Part shown: piece after piece, positions 50,354 through 58,852 of the stretch
Layout: every line of letters begins with the position of its first letter
Numbering within the stretch: position 1 is the stretch's first letter
Notes under the pieces: model-generated
The model's database searches: none
Seen by the model: only the letters and a program-made list of their open reading frames with translations
Told to the model about the DNA's origin: nothing
NCBI GenBank assembly: GCA_044361595.1
Contig: JBIKIN010000010.1
Coordinates: 75,232-139,231, forward strand
Reading direction: 5' to 3'
DNA: 64,000 nt
Source: Pseudopedobacter sp044361595
GTDB taxonomy: Bacteria > Bacteroidota > Bacteroidia > Sphingobacteriales > Sphingobacteriaceae
Translations under genes and position numbers: made by a program

Positions 50354-52108
50354 TTAATTAACTTTTAACTCCAAGTATTTTATTTGGCTGGCAAAGTAAG
50401 CACTTTTTTCGGGGAATTTCAAACTTAATTTTTTGTAAACATCTAAAGCCTTGTGATAAAGCATTTGTTCTACATAAATTTTAGCTAAAGTTTCTGAAAC
50501 AACATCGTTAGCATCCTCCGAACTTTTCTTTGCTTTATTTTCTGTATCTATTTTATTTGCTGCTGGTGGCTTAATAGAAGGTTCTTCTTTAATAAATTTC
50601 TCTATTATTACAGTTTCCTTGTTTTGAAAATTGAACGGTACTGTAACATTGGTTTTAGTATCTAAAGCAATTTCCTCTACTCCTTTTAAGTGAAAAATAT
50701 TTGCAGCTATCTGACTATTTAAACTATCCTGAATAGGGTTAGTAACAGATTCTTTTTTCTTATTTGGATTATTTGCCGCGAATGGACGTAAGTTTGAGGC
50801 ATGCTCTTTTCTAGTTTTATTTAACCACCATAGGAAAGTATAAGGCATGCTATCATCATGATATGGCGTAACATCTTGGTCTTTATTTACTAATTCTAAA
50901 GTATTTGCCTCCCCTGTTAATGTTTCCTTTTTATTTAGTGCGAAAAAGTCTGTATGAACAGGGCTCTCAAAAATAATGTCTTGTTTTGGGCTAATAAATT
51001 CTACATTTTTTTGAGAAGATTCAAATTGTTCATCTTCAACATCGGTAACAGCTAAATCCCCTTCTTCCTTAGTTTCTTCTACAATAGAAATTGGATTTTC
51101 AATAGCTGTAATTTCCGCTTCGACTAATTCTTCTTCAACATTGGCGAAAGACTGAATTTCTTCTTTAGCTTCGTCTATAATAGAAATTGGTTTTTCAACA
51201 GTTGTAATTTTCTCTACTAATAACTCTTCTTTAAAATCGGCGAAAGCCTGAACTTCTTCTTTAGTTTCGTCTATAATAGAAATTGGTTTTTCAACAGTTG
51301 TAATTTCCTCTACTATTAACTCTTCTTTAAAATCGGAGAAAGTCTGAACTTCTTCTTCCTTAGCTTCTTCAACAATAGAAATTGGCTCTTCAATAGCTGT
51401 AATTTCTTCTTCAACTAATTCTTCTTCAACATCGGCGAAAGCCTGAATTTCTTCCTTAGCTTCTTCAACAATAGAAATTGGCTCTTCTATACTTATAATT
51501 TCCGCTTCAACTAATTCTTCTTCAACATCGGCGAAAGCCTGAACCTCTTCTTTAGTTTCTTCAATAACAGAAATTGGCTCTTCAACTTTCTCAATTTCCA
51601 CTTCAACAAATTCTTCTTCAACATCGGCGAAAGATTGAACTTCTTCTTCCCCTATATCTTTGTAAGTTGATAAATCTTCAGTTACCGCAACTTGCTTATT
51701 GGTAACCATCATTTCGTTTAAATCTACACCAAACGCTTGTCCGAAATTCTCTTCTTCAGTTTCCTCAGTGATTATACCCTCTTTATTAGGGATTATTTGG
51801 GTAACAAAAGCCTCTGGATGCTGAATAAAATGATGTAAGTTTTCTCTGGATGAAGTAAATGCCGCAGCAACACCTAAATTAAAAGTAAATTGACTAGTAT
51901 TTTCTGAAGCCTTTGCTAATAAAGCTTTTAAAGTTTGGGAGTAAGGATATTTTTGAATTAATTGTTCTAAATCTGAAACGTGTTGCTCACTTAATTCTAA
52001 TGGATTAGAATGGAAAAACAAGAATTTATCGATTTCTGATTGTATAACGCTCAATTTTTGAAGTTTTGTAATTAATTGTGAAGTTAAGAAAAGACTACCA
52101 ATTGGCAA
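50354..52108 (-). CDS. Acidic protein with 32-residue tandem repeats and a TPR-like end
   Basis: A protein of 584 residues. Residues 1-110 are helical (ELSEQHVSDLEQLIQKYPYS). Residues 155-348 consist of six 32-residue units of the type EEVQAFADVEEELVEAEI, each followed by a PISIVEEAK-like segment. A spacer rich in Asn and Lys follows, and the C-terminus has a TPR-like hairpin (SETLAKIYVEQMLYHKALDVY). No signal peptide is visible. Function unknown; proteins with similar ends occur next to secG and lptE in Bacteroidota. It overlaps the lptE-like gene by 14 bp. Confidence 0.72.
   Translation of the reverse strand: MPIGSLFLTSQLITKLQKLSVIQSEIDKFLFFHSNPLELSEQHVSDLEQLIQKYPYSQTLKALLAKASENTSQFTFNLGVAAAFTSSRENLHHFIQHPEAFVTQIIPNKEGIITEETEEENFGQAFGVDLNEMMVTNKQVAVTEDLSTYKDIGEEEVQSFADVEEEFVEVEIEKVEEPISVIEETKEEVQAFADVEEELVEAEIISIEEPISIVEEAKEEIQAFADVEEELVEEEITAIEEPISIVEEAKEEEVQTFSDFKEELIVEEITTVEKPISIIDETKEEVQAFADFKEELLVEKITTVEKPISIIDEAKEEIQSFANVEEELVEAEITAIENPISIVEETKEEGDLAVTDVEDEQFESSQKNVEFISPKQDIIFESPVHTDFFALNKKETLTGEANTLELVNKDQDVTPYHDDSMPYTFLWWLNKTRKEHASNLRPFAANNPNKKKESVTNPIQDSLNSQIAANIFHLKGVEEIALDTKTNVTVPFNFQNKETVIIEKFIKEEPSIKPPAANKIDTENKAKKSSEDANDVVSETLAKIYVEQMLYHKALDVYKKLSLKFPEKSAYFASQIKYLELKVN
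51065..51646 (-). repeat. 96-bp in-frame tandem repeat, six copies
   Basis: It encodes the six 32-residue acidic repeats of the gene at 50354-52108. Copies 4 and 5 (TFSDFKEELIVEE, AFADFKEELLVEK) are most alike, and so are 2 and 3, which points to recent duplication in blocks. One extra Glu codon lies between units 3 and 4. Confidence 0.85.
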
Positions 52109-52610
52109 ACGCTCTGTTATAAATATCTTCTGTTAATTGTTGATTGATGTTTTTGATTAACGCTGGTTCTTGGGTTGTGAAAGCCGATCCTTGTGAGTTA
52201 AAATCTAAAAAACGGGTGAAAGTTTGCTCAAAACTTTTCTCTGTATCTATTTTATTGACATATTTTACAGAAACAGAAATGGTTAATCTATTTAATCCGG
52301 CTGTACCTATTTGGTTTCCTTGTATAGCTACCGGTTGAATGGTATAATCGGTTATTCTGCCCGAAAAACTTGCATCACCATCCGTACGAACAAAGCTTAA
52401 ACCGGTTTGGGTTCTTATACGGTCTTTCAATGCTTCAGTAAATGCTTGACTTAAATTTGGATTTACCAATTGAGCTGTGTTCTCAAAAACTAAAACAGAA
52501 ACGGTTTTCATTCCCGGAGATACCGAACCACCGGTAAATGAATAAATTCCACAAGAGCTTAGCAAAAACAAAAATGGTAAAAGCAATAAATAAATTAGTC
52601 TATTTTTCAT
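52095..52610 (-). CDS. lptE: LptE-like LPS assembly lipoprotein
   Basis: A protein of 171 residues. The signal peptide ends at FLLSSC with a lipobox, followed by GIYSFTGGSVSPGMKTVSV, the start typical for Bacteroidota LptE. The body alternates strands and ends with two helices. LptE plugs the LptD barrel in the outer membrane. It is 2 bp downstream of the sigma-54 activator gene. Confidence 0.85.
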   Translation of the reverse strand: MKNRLIYLLLLPFLFLLSSCGIYSFTGGSVSPGMKTVSVLVFENTAQLVNPNLSQAFTEALKDRIRTQTGLSFVRTDGDASFSGRITDYTIQPVAIQGNQIGTAGLNRLTISVSVKYVNKIDTEKSFEQTFTRFLDFNSQGSAFTTQEPALIKNINQQLTEDIYNRAFANW

Positions 52611-52612
52611 GC

Positions 52613-53878
52613 TTAGTTTAAGTTGAGTTCTTTTATTTTACGATATAATGTGCGCTCAGAAATTCCTAATTCTTCTGATGCTGCTTTTCGTTTTCCTTTA
52701 TGCTTTTTTAAAGCTTTTTTAATCATGTCTGCCTCTTTATCAATCAAGGACAAAGATTCTTCTACTTCTTCTGCTTCTTGGTGTGCAAATTGGTAATCGT
52801 CTTGCAATCTATTATTGTTAACATTATTGTTGGGCTGCTGTATAGTTAAGGTGGAATCGCTTATAGGCATCTCTATATCTTCATATAAAGCGTTTAACAC
52901 TTGAGGATGATTTTCCGCATAATTAGAAACATTACCACCGTTACTCAAAATATCAACTACAAGCTTTTTCAGCTCAACCATGTCCTTTTTCATATCAAAA
53001 AGAACTTTGTAAAGAATATCTCGTTCAGAAAAATCTTCTTTTGTACCATTCTGATTCATCCGCATGGGCAAATTACTTCTACCATCATTTGGAATATAAG
53101 ACGCTAAAGTTTGCCCATTAATATTTCTTTCCTTTTCTAAAACGGCAATTTGTTCGGCAATATTTTTTAATTGTCTAACATTACCCGGCCAAGCATAGTT
53201 AATTAAAACTTGAACAGCTTGTTCATCTAAGGTGACATTTGGCGAACGGTATTTTGTAGAAAAATCAACAACAAATTTTCTAAAAATTAGATGAATATCT
53301 TCTTTTCTATCTCTTAAAGGCGGTATTCTTAAAGGAACAGTGTTTAATCTATAGTACAAATCTTCCCTAAACTTACCCGCTTTTACGGCATCAAACATAT
53401 CTACGTTTGTTGCTGCAATTACCCTCGCATCGGTTTTTTGAACTTTAGAAGAACCTACTCTAATATACTCTCCCGATTCTAAAACACGTAACAATCTGGC
53501 TTGTGTACCTAGCGGCAATTCGCCTACTTCGTCTAAAAATATAGTTCCGCCGTTTACGACTTCAAAATAACCTTTTCTAGCTTCGTGTGCGCCTGTAAAA
53601 GAGCCTTTCTCGTGACCAAAAAGCTCTGAATCAATAGTACCCTCTGGTATTGCGCCACAGTTAACAGCTATAAATGGACCGTGTTTGCGGGCACTTATTT
53701 GATGAATGATGTGCGAAAAAACTTCCTTACCCGAGCCACTTTCGCCGGTAATTAAAACAGTTATATCGGTTGGAGCCACTTGCCTAGCAATATCTATAGC
53801 TCTGTTAATTAAAGGCGAGTTACCAATAATTCCAAACCTTTGTTTAATATCTTGTATATCCATATCTGTTGGGTGCAT
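52613..53878 (-). CDS. Sigma-54-dependent transcriptional activator (AAA+), no receiver domain
   Basis: A protein of 421 residues. The AAA+ domain starts near residue 15: Walker A GESGSGK (45-51), the sigma-54 contact loop GSFTGA (92-97), Walker B GTIFLDEVGE (111-120) and the arginine finger region FREDLYYRLN. The C-terminus is a Fis-type helix-turn-helix (HKGKRKAASEELGISERTLYRKIK). There is no N-terminal sensor domain. The GAFTGA motif has Ser for the first Ala, a known natural variant. An internal ATG at 53863 is an alternative start. Confidence 0.92.
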   Translation of the reverse strand: MHPTDMDIQDIKQRFGIIGNSPLINRAIDIARQVAPTDITVLITGESGSGKEVFSHIIHQISARKHGPFIAVNCGAIPEGTIDSELFGHEKGSFTGAHEARKGYFEVVNGGTIFLDEVGELPLGTQARLLRVLESGEYIRVGSSKVQKTDARVIAATNVDMFDAVKAGKFREDLYYRLNTVPLRIPPLRDRKEDIHLIFRKFVVDFSTKYRSPNVTLDEQAVQVLINYAWPGNVRQLKNIAEQIAVLEKERNINGQTLASYIPNDGRSNLPMRMNQNGTKEDFSERDILYKVLFDMKKDMVELKKLVVDILSNGGNVSNYAENHPQVLNALYEDIEMPISDSTLTIQQPNNNVNNNRLQDDYQFAHQEAEEVEESLSLIDKEADMIKKALKKHKGKRKAASEELGISERTLYRKIKELNLN

Positions 53879-53880
53879 TT

Positions 53881-54418
53881 ATTAAGAAGTAAGAAATAAG
53901 AATCAAGAAGTAAGAAAGCAGCTCGCTTAAAAACCCTCTACTCAAATTCGATTACATCTTTAATATTTTTTCTCTAAAAGAGAAAATCATTTTTTGAACT
54001 TCACTTACCAGTTCTAAACATTTTAAAAGTTTCTCAGCATCTCCATAATTCCTTCGCTGACAAATTAATAGTTGAGTTTCCATTTCATACGAAGAAGTTA
54101 AAGCTGTGGTTAAAAACTCGGCAAAATGAATGGTTGTTCTTTTGCCAGAACCCTCAGCAATATTAGACGGAACAGAACACGATGAGCGATTAATTTGATC
54201 AATTAAGTTGAACCTTTCTTTAGTTGGTAAATCATCACAATAATAAAAAGTAAGATCTGTTAAATCCATTGCTTTTTGCCAGATTTTAAGATTTTTAAAG
54301 TTGTGTTGAAGCATCTTCGCTATATAAGTTTTATTTTTTTCTTAAACTATATTTATAATCTCATAAGTTATCGTTCAACTCTAATTTCTTGCTTCTTTAT
54401 TCTTGCTTCCTAATCCTT
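53881..54418. mobile_element. Four-helix-bundle cassette flanked by inverted low-complexity repeats
   Basis: The left side, about 53883-53919, is rich in AAGAAGTAAGAA and AATCAAGAAGTAAG. The right side, about 54385-54416, reads TTCTTGCTTCTTTATTCTTG, the inverted equivalent. They bracket the four-helix-bundle gene and fill exactly the space between the miaB stop (54418) and the sigma-54 activator start (53878), which suggests that the whole unit was inserted. Mobility itself is inferred. Confidence 0.5.
53952..54314 (-). CDS. Four-helix bundle protein (S23/23S rRNA intervening-sequence family)
   Basis: A protein of 120 residues, wholly helical. Family marks are FKNLKIWQKAMDLTDLTFYY, LIDQINRSSCSVPSNIAEGSGK and EFLTTALTSSYEMETQLLI. 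The family includes proteins encoded in 23S rRNA intervening sequences and the Avd accessory protein of diversity-generating retroelements; most members are stand-alone with unknown function. It is lodged in an operon of unrelated genes, between flanking inverted repeats. No reverse transcriptase is nearby. Confidence 0.88.
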   Translation of the reverse strand: MLQHNFKNLKIWQKAMDLTDLTFYYCDDLPTKERFNLIDQINRSSCSVPSNIAEGSGKRTTIHFAEFLTTALTSSYEMETQLLICQRRNYGDAEKLLKCLELVSEVQKMIFSFREKILKM

Positions 54419-55842
54419 TATTCTACAATCCTTCCAATTAAAGTTGCCGTGGTGGTTTTTTCTACCAAAACATTCACATAATCGCCAGGTTTAAACCCAT
54501 CTACAATTGGAAAAATAACCATATGGTTATGGTCACTTCGTCCACAATAATCTAGTTTAGATTTTTTAGACAGCCCTTCAATCAAAACCTGTTCTACTTT
54601 TCCAAGTCTTTTTTGTGCTCTGTAAAAGCTATTTTCTTGTTGCAGCGCAATAATTTCTGTTAATCTTCTCTGTTTAACCTCCTCGGGCACATCATCAGCA
54701 AATTTTTTGGCTGCAGGAGTGCCCGGTCTTTCAGAATAAAAATACATGTAAGCAAATTCAAATTTAACCTCTTGCATTAAACTTAAAGTATCTTGATGCT
54801 CTTCCTCCGTTTCGCTACAAAATCCAGAAATAATATCGGTAGAAATAGAGCAAGTAGGAATAATTCTTCTTATTGCATCAATTCTGTTTAAATACCATTC
54901 TCTGGTATAAGTTCTATTCATTAAATCTAAAACTCTAGAATTTCCAGACTGTACTGGTAAATGAATATAGTTGCAAATATTTTCGTACTTGGCAATGGTT
55001 TCTAAAACCTCATCGGTAATGTCTTTAGGGTGCGATGTAGAAAATCTAACCCTCATTTGCGGACTAACCTTCGCTACCATTTCAATCAAATTCGCAAAAT
55101 TAACCACATCATCATTATCTTCTGCTTTCCATTTGTAAGAATCTACATTTTGCCCCAATAAAGTAACCTCTTTATAGCCTGCATCGCGTAAATCTTCTGC
55201 TTCTTTTACAATAGAAAATGGATCTCGACTACGCTCCCTTCCTCTGGTAAAAGGTACCACACAAAAAGAGCACATGTTATCGCAGCCACGCATAATAGAA
55301 ATGAAAGCAGAAATACCATTAGAGTTTAACCTTACCGGACTTAAATCTGCATAGGTCTCTTCTCTAGATAGCAATACATTAATTGCTTTTTGTCCATCAT
55401 CAACCTTAGCAATTAAATTAGGTAAATCTCGGTAAGCATCGGGGCCTACTACCACATCAACTAATTTTTCTTCCTCTAAAAATTTAGCTTTTAAACGCTC
55501 GGCCATACAGCCTAAGACACCAATTACTAAATCTTTATTTTCTCTTTTTATAGCTCTAAACTGTTTTAATCTATTCCTTACTCTAGTCTCGGCATTTTCA
55601 CGTATAGAGCAAGTATTTATAAAAATAACATCTGCTTCTTCATAAGCTGGTGTGGTACTAAAACCTTCATTAGCCAGTATAGAAGCAACTATTTCACTAT
55701 CAGAAAAATTCATGGCGCAACCATAACTTTCTATGTAAAGCTTACGCGACACCTTATCAACAGGTAATTTAGTTTTAATAACTAAAGCCTCGCCTTGTCT
55801 ACTTTCATCGTGTTGTTTAGACGGTAAATCTAATTCTAACAT
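54418..55842 (-). CDS. miaB: tRNA ms2i6A37 methylthiotransferase
   Basis: A protein of 474 residues. The UPF0004 domain has YIESYGCAMNFSDSE and further cysteines (NTCSIRENAE, VLGCMAERL). The radical-SAM motif is RGCDNMCSFCVVPFTRGRERS. A TRAM domain ends the protein (KPGDYVNVLVEKTTTATLIG). It adds the methylthio group to isopentenyl-adenosine at tRNA position 37. It heads the minus-strand operon ending in secG. A divergent miaE-like gene lies about 470 bp away. Confidence 0.95.
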   Translation of the reverse strand: MLELDLPSKQHDESRQGEALVIKTKLPVDKVSRKLYIESYGCAMNFSDSEIVASILANEGFSTTPAYEEADVIFINTCSIRENAETRVRNRLKQFRAIKRENKDLVIGVLGCMAERLKAKFLEEEKLVDVVVGPDAYRDLPNLIAKVDDGQKAINVLLSREETYADLSPVRLNSNGISAFISIMRGCDNMCSFCVVPFTRGRERSRDPFSIVKEAEDLRDAGYKEVTLLGQNVDSYKWKAEDNDDVVNFANLIEMVAKVSPQMRVRFSTSHPKDITDEVLETIAKYENICNYIHLPVQSGNSRVLDLMNRTYTREWYLNRIDAIRRIIPTCSISTDIISGFCSETEEEHQDTLSLMQEVKFEFAYMYFYSERPGTPAAKKFADDVPEEVKQRRLTEIIALQQENSFYRAQKRLGKVEQVLIEGLSKKSKLDYCGRSDHNHMVIFPIVDGFKPGDYVNVLVEKTTTATLIGRIVE

Positions 55843-56086
55843 GCATTTAAATTTGGACTACAAAACTATAAAATTTAAACGAAAATGACAGTTTGTCAGC
55901 AATGAATTTTAGATTGGTATGATAAAGAGCGTCTTAAGCTTATCTTAATAAAATCATTTGGGTGTTACCCTGCAAAAAAACGGTGTCGGGCTATTCAATA
56001 CCTACCTGCCAGTAAGCAAGGTAGTTTTTTTCCTATCCTTCGACTCCGCGTGACAATGAATGGTTATTCATATTTTGAATGTTTTT

Positions 56087-56141
56087 TCTGTCTTTATCAT
56101 ACGTTTATCTTGTCTTCATCCTGTCTTTATCCTGTCTTTAT
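56087..56141. repeat. 11-nt tandem repeat, five units
   Basis: Units are TCTGTCTTTAT, CATACGTTTAT, CTTGTCTTCAT, CCTGTCTTTAT and CCTGTCTTTAT. The last two are identical. It is close to one helical turn per unit. No function can be assigned. Confidence 0.7.
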
Positions 56142-56158
56142 CCTAAGGTTGGATTGGC

Positions 56159-56185
56159 GCAGGGTCCTCTAGCGAGAGACCCTGC
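56159..56185. repeat. GC-rich hairpin
   Basis: GCAGGGTC pairs with GACCCTGC, and TCT with AGA around an AGCG loop, with one bulged C. No T-run follows, so it is not a typical terminator. Confidence 0.55.
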
Positions 56186-56297
56186 TTGGACAAAAGCTGC
56201 CGTTTCTCCAAAGATTCAAAGAACTCCTTAGGAAAGTCATTTGAACTATCCCTAACACAAATCACATCCTTTTTACAAAACTATTATTGATAAACCG

Positions 56298-56305
56298 TAA
56301 TTTTG
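56298..56305 (+). promoter_or_regulatory. Promoter -7 box of the miaE-like gene, leaderless candidate
   Basis: TAATTTTG matches TAnnTTTG and ends 4 nt before the ATG at 56310. The -33 region is weak. If used, the transcript starts at the start codon. Confidence 0.45.
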
Positions 56306-56309
56306 CAGC

Positions 56310-56918
56310 ATGAGCGAGAAAACCATGTTTAAACTACAACTACCTACCGACCCACATTGGGTTAAAAATGTTGTAGAAAGTAATATTGAAGAAATTTTAA
56401 CCGACCATGCTTACTGTGAACAAAAAGCAGCTACCAATGCCATTACTTTAATTATTCAGAACCCAAATATTTCTGAATTGGTACAAGAAATGGCCGAGTT
56501 AGTAAAAGAAGAAATGGACCATTTTAAAAGAGTACATGATATTATCATTAAACGTGGCTATACTTTGGGTTTAGAAAGAAAAGATAACTACGTAAACGAA
56601 CTGATTAAATTTTTAAAACGCGGTGGTGGCGAAGCCAAACGTACCGAAAGTATGGTAGATAGACTGTTACTAGCTGCCATGATAGAAGCCAGAAGCTGCG
56701 AGCGCTTTAAAGTATTATCAGAATATGTAGAAGACCAAGAGTTATCTGAATTTTACCACGAACTCATGATTTCTGAAGCCACACATTATACCTTATTTAT
56801 TGGTTTAGCTAGAAAATACGGAACCGGAATTGATGTAGAAAAACGTTGGCAGGAATGGCTAGCCTACGAAGGCGAGGTAATTAAAAACTACGGAAAGGCA
56901 GAAACAATACATGGCTAA
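56310..56918 (+). CDS. miaE: MiaE-like tRNA hydroxylase (diiron)
   Basis: A protein of 202 residues, helical ferritin-like fold. Diiron ligand blocks are AYCEQKAATNAI, KEEMDHFKRVHDII (E..H), IEARSCERFKVL and SEATHYTLFIGL (E..H). MiaE hydroxylates the ms2i6A37 base of tRNA, the product of MiaA and MiaB; miaB is its divergent neighbour. The overlap with the next gene is 8 bp. Family assignment is strong; the exact reaction in Bacteroidota is inferred. Confidence 0.87.
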   Translation: MSEKTMFKLQLPTDPHWVKNVVESNIEEILTDHAYCEQKAATNAITLIIQNPNISELVQEMAELVKEEMDHFKRVHDIIIKRGYTLGLERKDNYVNELIKFLKRGGGEAKRTESMVDRLLLAAMIEARSCERFKVLSEYVEDQELSEFYHELMISEATHYTLFIGLARKYGTGIDVEKRWQEWLAYEGEVIKNYGKAETIHG

Positions 56919-57105
56919 CAATCCTAAAAAAGAAAATTCTAAATACAAATACGGCATTTTCTATTTTAATGGAGAAGATGAAAATCTGATTGTACAAAAA
57001 CCCGATGCCTTATTAGGTTGGACGCTTAACTTTGCAAAACCACTAGCATACATTTTAGTAATGATTGGTTTTTTATTATTAATGCTGATTTTAAAGTTGT
57101 TTTAA
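56911..57105 (+). CDS. Small DUF5808-like membrane protein
   Basis: A protein of 64 residues. The segment KYKYGIFYFNGEDENLIVQK, followed by PDALLGWTLNFAKPLAY, resembles the DUF5808 pattern (G.FY.N..D.R..V.K....GWT.NF). One C-terminal membrane helix (about 44-63) ends the protein. It overlaps miaE by 8 bp and meets the next gene tail to tail with a 4-bp overlap. The role is unknown. Confidence 0.68.
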   Translation: MANNPKKENSKYKYGIFYFNGEDENLIVQKPDALLGWTLNFAKPLAYILVMIGFLLLMLILKLF

Positions 57106-58142
57106 ACCTCAACCGGTTTTGCTTTCTCTTTCATATTTACAAAATTAGCCAAATAGTTATCAATTACATCTACATCAATACCATCGTGTAATAACCCAAT
57201 GTATTTATCCGGCCTTACGATGATGGTTTTTTTCATATCTTCTAAAATATTAAGCTCGGTAAAAAGCTCTTGGTTTCTTTTACTCCATGGTAAGTAAAAC
57301 AACTGTACCGGATAGTTTAACTGAATCCACCTTGCCAAAGAGAATAAACTTGGCTGGATAATACTTCCAAAAATAATAACCGAAAAATATTTGTAGTTAC
57401 ACCATTTGTGTAAACTAGTGTATTCTTTGGCTTTTTCATCAAAAAAAGAGAGGTTAGGCAACAAGTCACCAGCTTGCAAACTTCTATACATACTTAAATG
57501 CAAGTTTACTTTGCTATCTATTAAATGATAATCTTTAACCTTAGGTTTAAAAATAGTCTGCCAAAAAGATTTTTTTCTTTGGGCTAAAGCTTTTAAGTTT
57601 TTTGAGTATTGATTTTGGAACAATTCTGATTCTGAAAAATAACCCGTCAAAGAATTAACTTTTAAATTATTTTCTACAAAAACACCTGTTAAGCGCCAAG
57701 CTAATAAAAAAGCCTTTTTAAAATCTAAAAAGGTGTTTTGCGTATTAAAGTTAAGCTTAGATATGAAAAATTGAGTTTGATGTAAACTCAATTTACCATC
57801 GTGTTGAAGATGATACTCGTTTTTAACAAAATCCTTTAGGGTAAAAGTGACTCCCCAAATAATCCGACAAAGATGATTACCTAAAATTTTGAAAGATTGT
57901 TGCGCAAACTGATTGCTATTAAAAGTGAGGTCTTTACTTTCTGATTCAGAGAATTCAAAACCATAGGCTATTAAAAAATCAAAACAATACTGGTCTAAAG
58001 TGATAGGCTCTAAATTACCAATAGTCGGATTTTGGTCTACTAGCAACACATTTGCTCCGTTTTTAGAAAGTAATACCGCTAAAGCTAAGTTAGCTGGATT
58101 AACATCTTCAATTAAAATATCAGACTGAGCTGGTATGGTCAT
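57102..58142 (-). CDS. Degenerate FAD-monooxygenase homologue with intact thioredoxin-like C-terminal domain
   Basis: A protein of 346 residues. The N-terminus ILIEDVNPANLALAVLLSKN aligns with the FAD-binding strand of phenol/aromatic hydroxylases (VLIVGAGPAGLALA), but all three glycines are replaced. The region that normally holds the rest of the FAD and substrate domain is much shorter than in the family (about 500-600 residues), and no GDAAH motif is seen. The FLLAWRLTGVF helix and the C-terminal thioredoxin-like domain (AGDLLPNLSFF to IIVRPDKYIGLL) are kept. Catalysis is unlikely. It overlaps the methyltransferase gene by 4 bp. Confidence 0.65.
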   Translation of the reverse strand: MTIPAQSDILIEDVNPANLALAVLLSKNGANVLLVDQNPTIGNLEPITLDQYCFDFLIAYGFEFSESESKDLTFNSNQFAQQSFKILGNHLCRIIWGVTFTLKDFVKNEYHLQHDGKLSLHQTQFFISKLNFNTQNTFLDFKKAFLLAWRLTGVFVENNLKVNSLTGYFSESELFQNQYSKNLKALAQRKKSFWQTIFKPKVKDYHLIDSKVNLHLSMYRSLQAGDLLPNLSFFDEKAKEYTSLHKWCNYKYFSVIIFGSIIQPSLFSLARWIQLNYPVQLFYLPWSKRNQELFTELNILEDMKKTIIVRPDKYIGLLHDGIDVDVIDNYLANFVNMKEKAKPVEV

Positions 58143-58852
58143 CTTTCTTTATGAAGTAAAAATATGGTAGGCTTTTTATGTAAATCGGGTTGATCTTTCT
58201 TCCAATCGCCAATGGTTTTGGTGTAGACAAATTCATCTTCGGCAGTTAAATTACAGGCAATACAAAGTTTAGTATCGTTACGGCAACTGGATAAAATATC
58301 GTTCAATAAAGGATTATTTCTAAAAGGTGTTTCTATAAAAATTTGGGTTTGCTTAAAACGTTCAGAAAAACCTTCTAAATCTTTAATTCTTTTGATTCTG
58401 GCCATTTTATCAATAGGAATATACCCTTGAAAAGCAAAACTTTGCCCGTTAAAACCAGATGCCATTAAGGCCAATAAAATAGAACTAGGCCCAACCAATG
58501 GTACTACTTTAATATTTCTTCTGTGTGCTTCGGCGACAATTTCAGCTCCAGGATCGGCAACACCTGGGCAGCCAGCCTCACTCATTAAACCTACATCCTC
58601 GCCGGCTTCCAAGCCTTCAAAATAGGGTTTTAAACTTCCTCCACGTTGATGTTTGCCATAATCATGGATTACTAATTCACTTTGAGGAGTTTTTAATCCG
58701 GCAAATTTCAAACACTTTCTCGCAGTTTTCTCATTTTCTACAATGTATTCTTTAATCTGATTGATAGTTTCTCCTAAATAAGGAGTCAAAGATTTTGCTT
58801 CTGCTCCTTCGGCCATCACCACCGGAATTAAATATAAAATGCCTTTTGCCAT
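58139..58852 (-). CDS. RsmI-like SAM-dependent methyltransferase
   Basis: A protein of 237 residues of the tetrapyrrole-methylase fold. SEAGCPGVADPGAEIVAEAH and PLVGPSSILLALMASGFNGQ are close to the RsmI (16S rRNA 2'-O-methyl-C1402) signature, and FIETPFRNN matches its ..ETPHR.. motif. The N-terminal LYLIPV replaces the LYLVATPIGN of canonical RsmI, and the overall sequence fits the Bacteroidota subgroup with unknown target. It is coupled to the flavoprotein-like gene by a 4-bp overlap. Confidence 0.83.
   Translation of the reverse strand: MAKGILYLIPVVMAEGAEAKSLTPYLGETINQIKEYIVENEKTARKCLKFAGLKTPQSELVIHDYGKHQRGGSLKPYFEGLEAGEDVGLMSEAGCPGVADPGAEIVAEAHRRNIKVVPLVGPSSILLALMASGFNGQSFAFQGYIPIDKMARIKRIKDLEGFSERFKQTQIFIETPFRNNPLLNDILSSCRNDTKLCIACNLTAEDEFVYTKTIGDWKKDQPDLHKKPTIFLLHKER

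Larger units (their letters stand above)
55843..56309. other. Divergent intergenic region with several structured repeats
   Basis: About 470 bp without a gene. It contains a CTACCTGC / GCAAGGTAG hairpin with a T-run (56002-56030), five tandem 11-nt units (56087-56141) and a strong hairpin at 56159-56185 with 11 bp around an AGCG loop and one bulged C. These look like degraded interspersed repeats. Promoters for miaB and miaE should also lie here. Confidence 0.55.

Noticed and set aside
51065..51646. CRISPR-like periodic array
   Set aside because: The 96-bp units have no unique spacers and stay in frame inside a coding sequence; no cas gene is present.
53952..54314. Diversity-generating retroelement suggested by the Avd-like protein
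   Set aside because: No reverse transcriptase, template repeat or variable repeat was found around it; only the four-helix-bundle family is shared.
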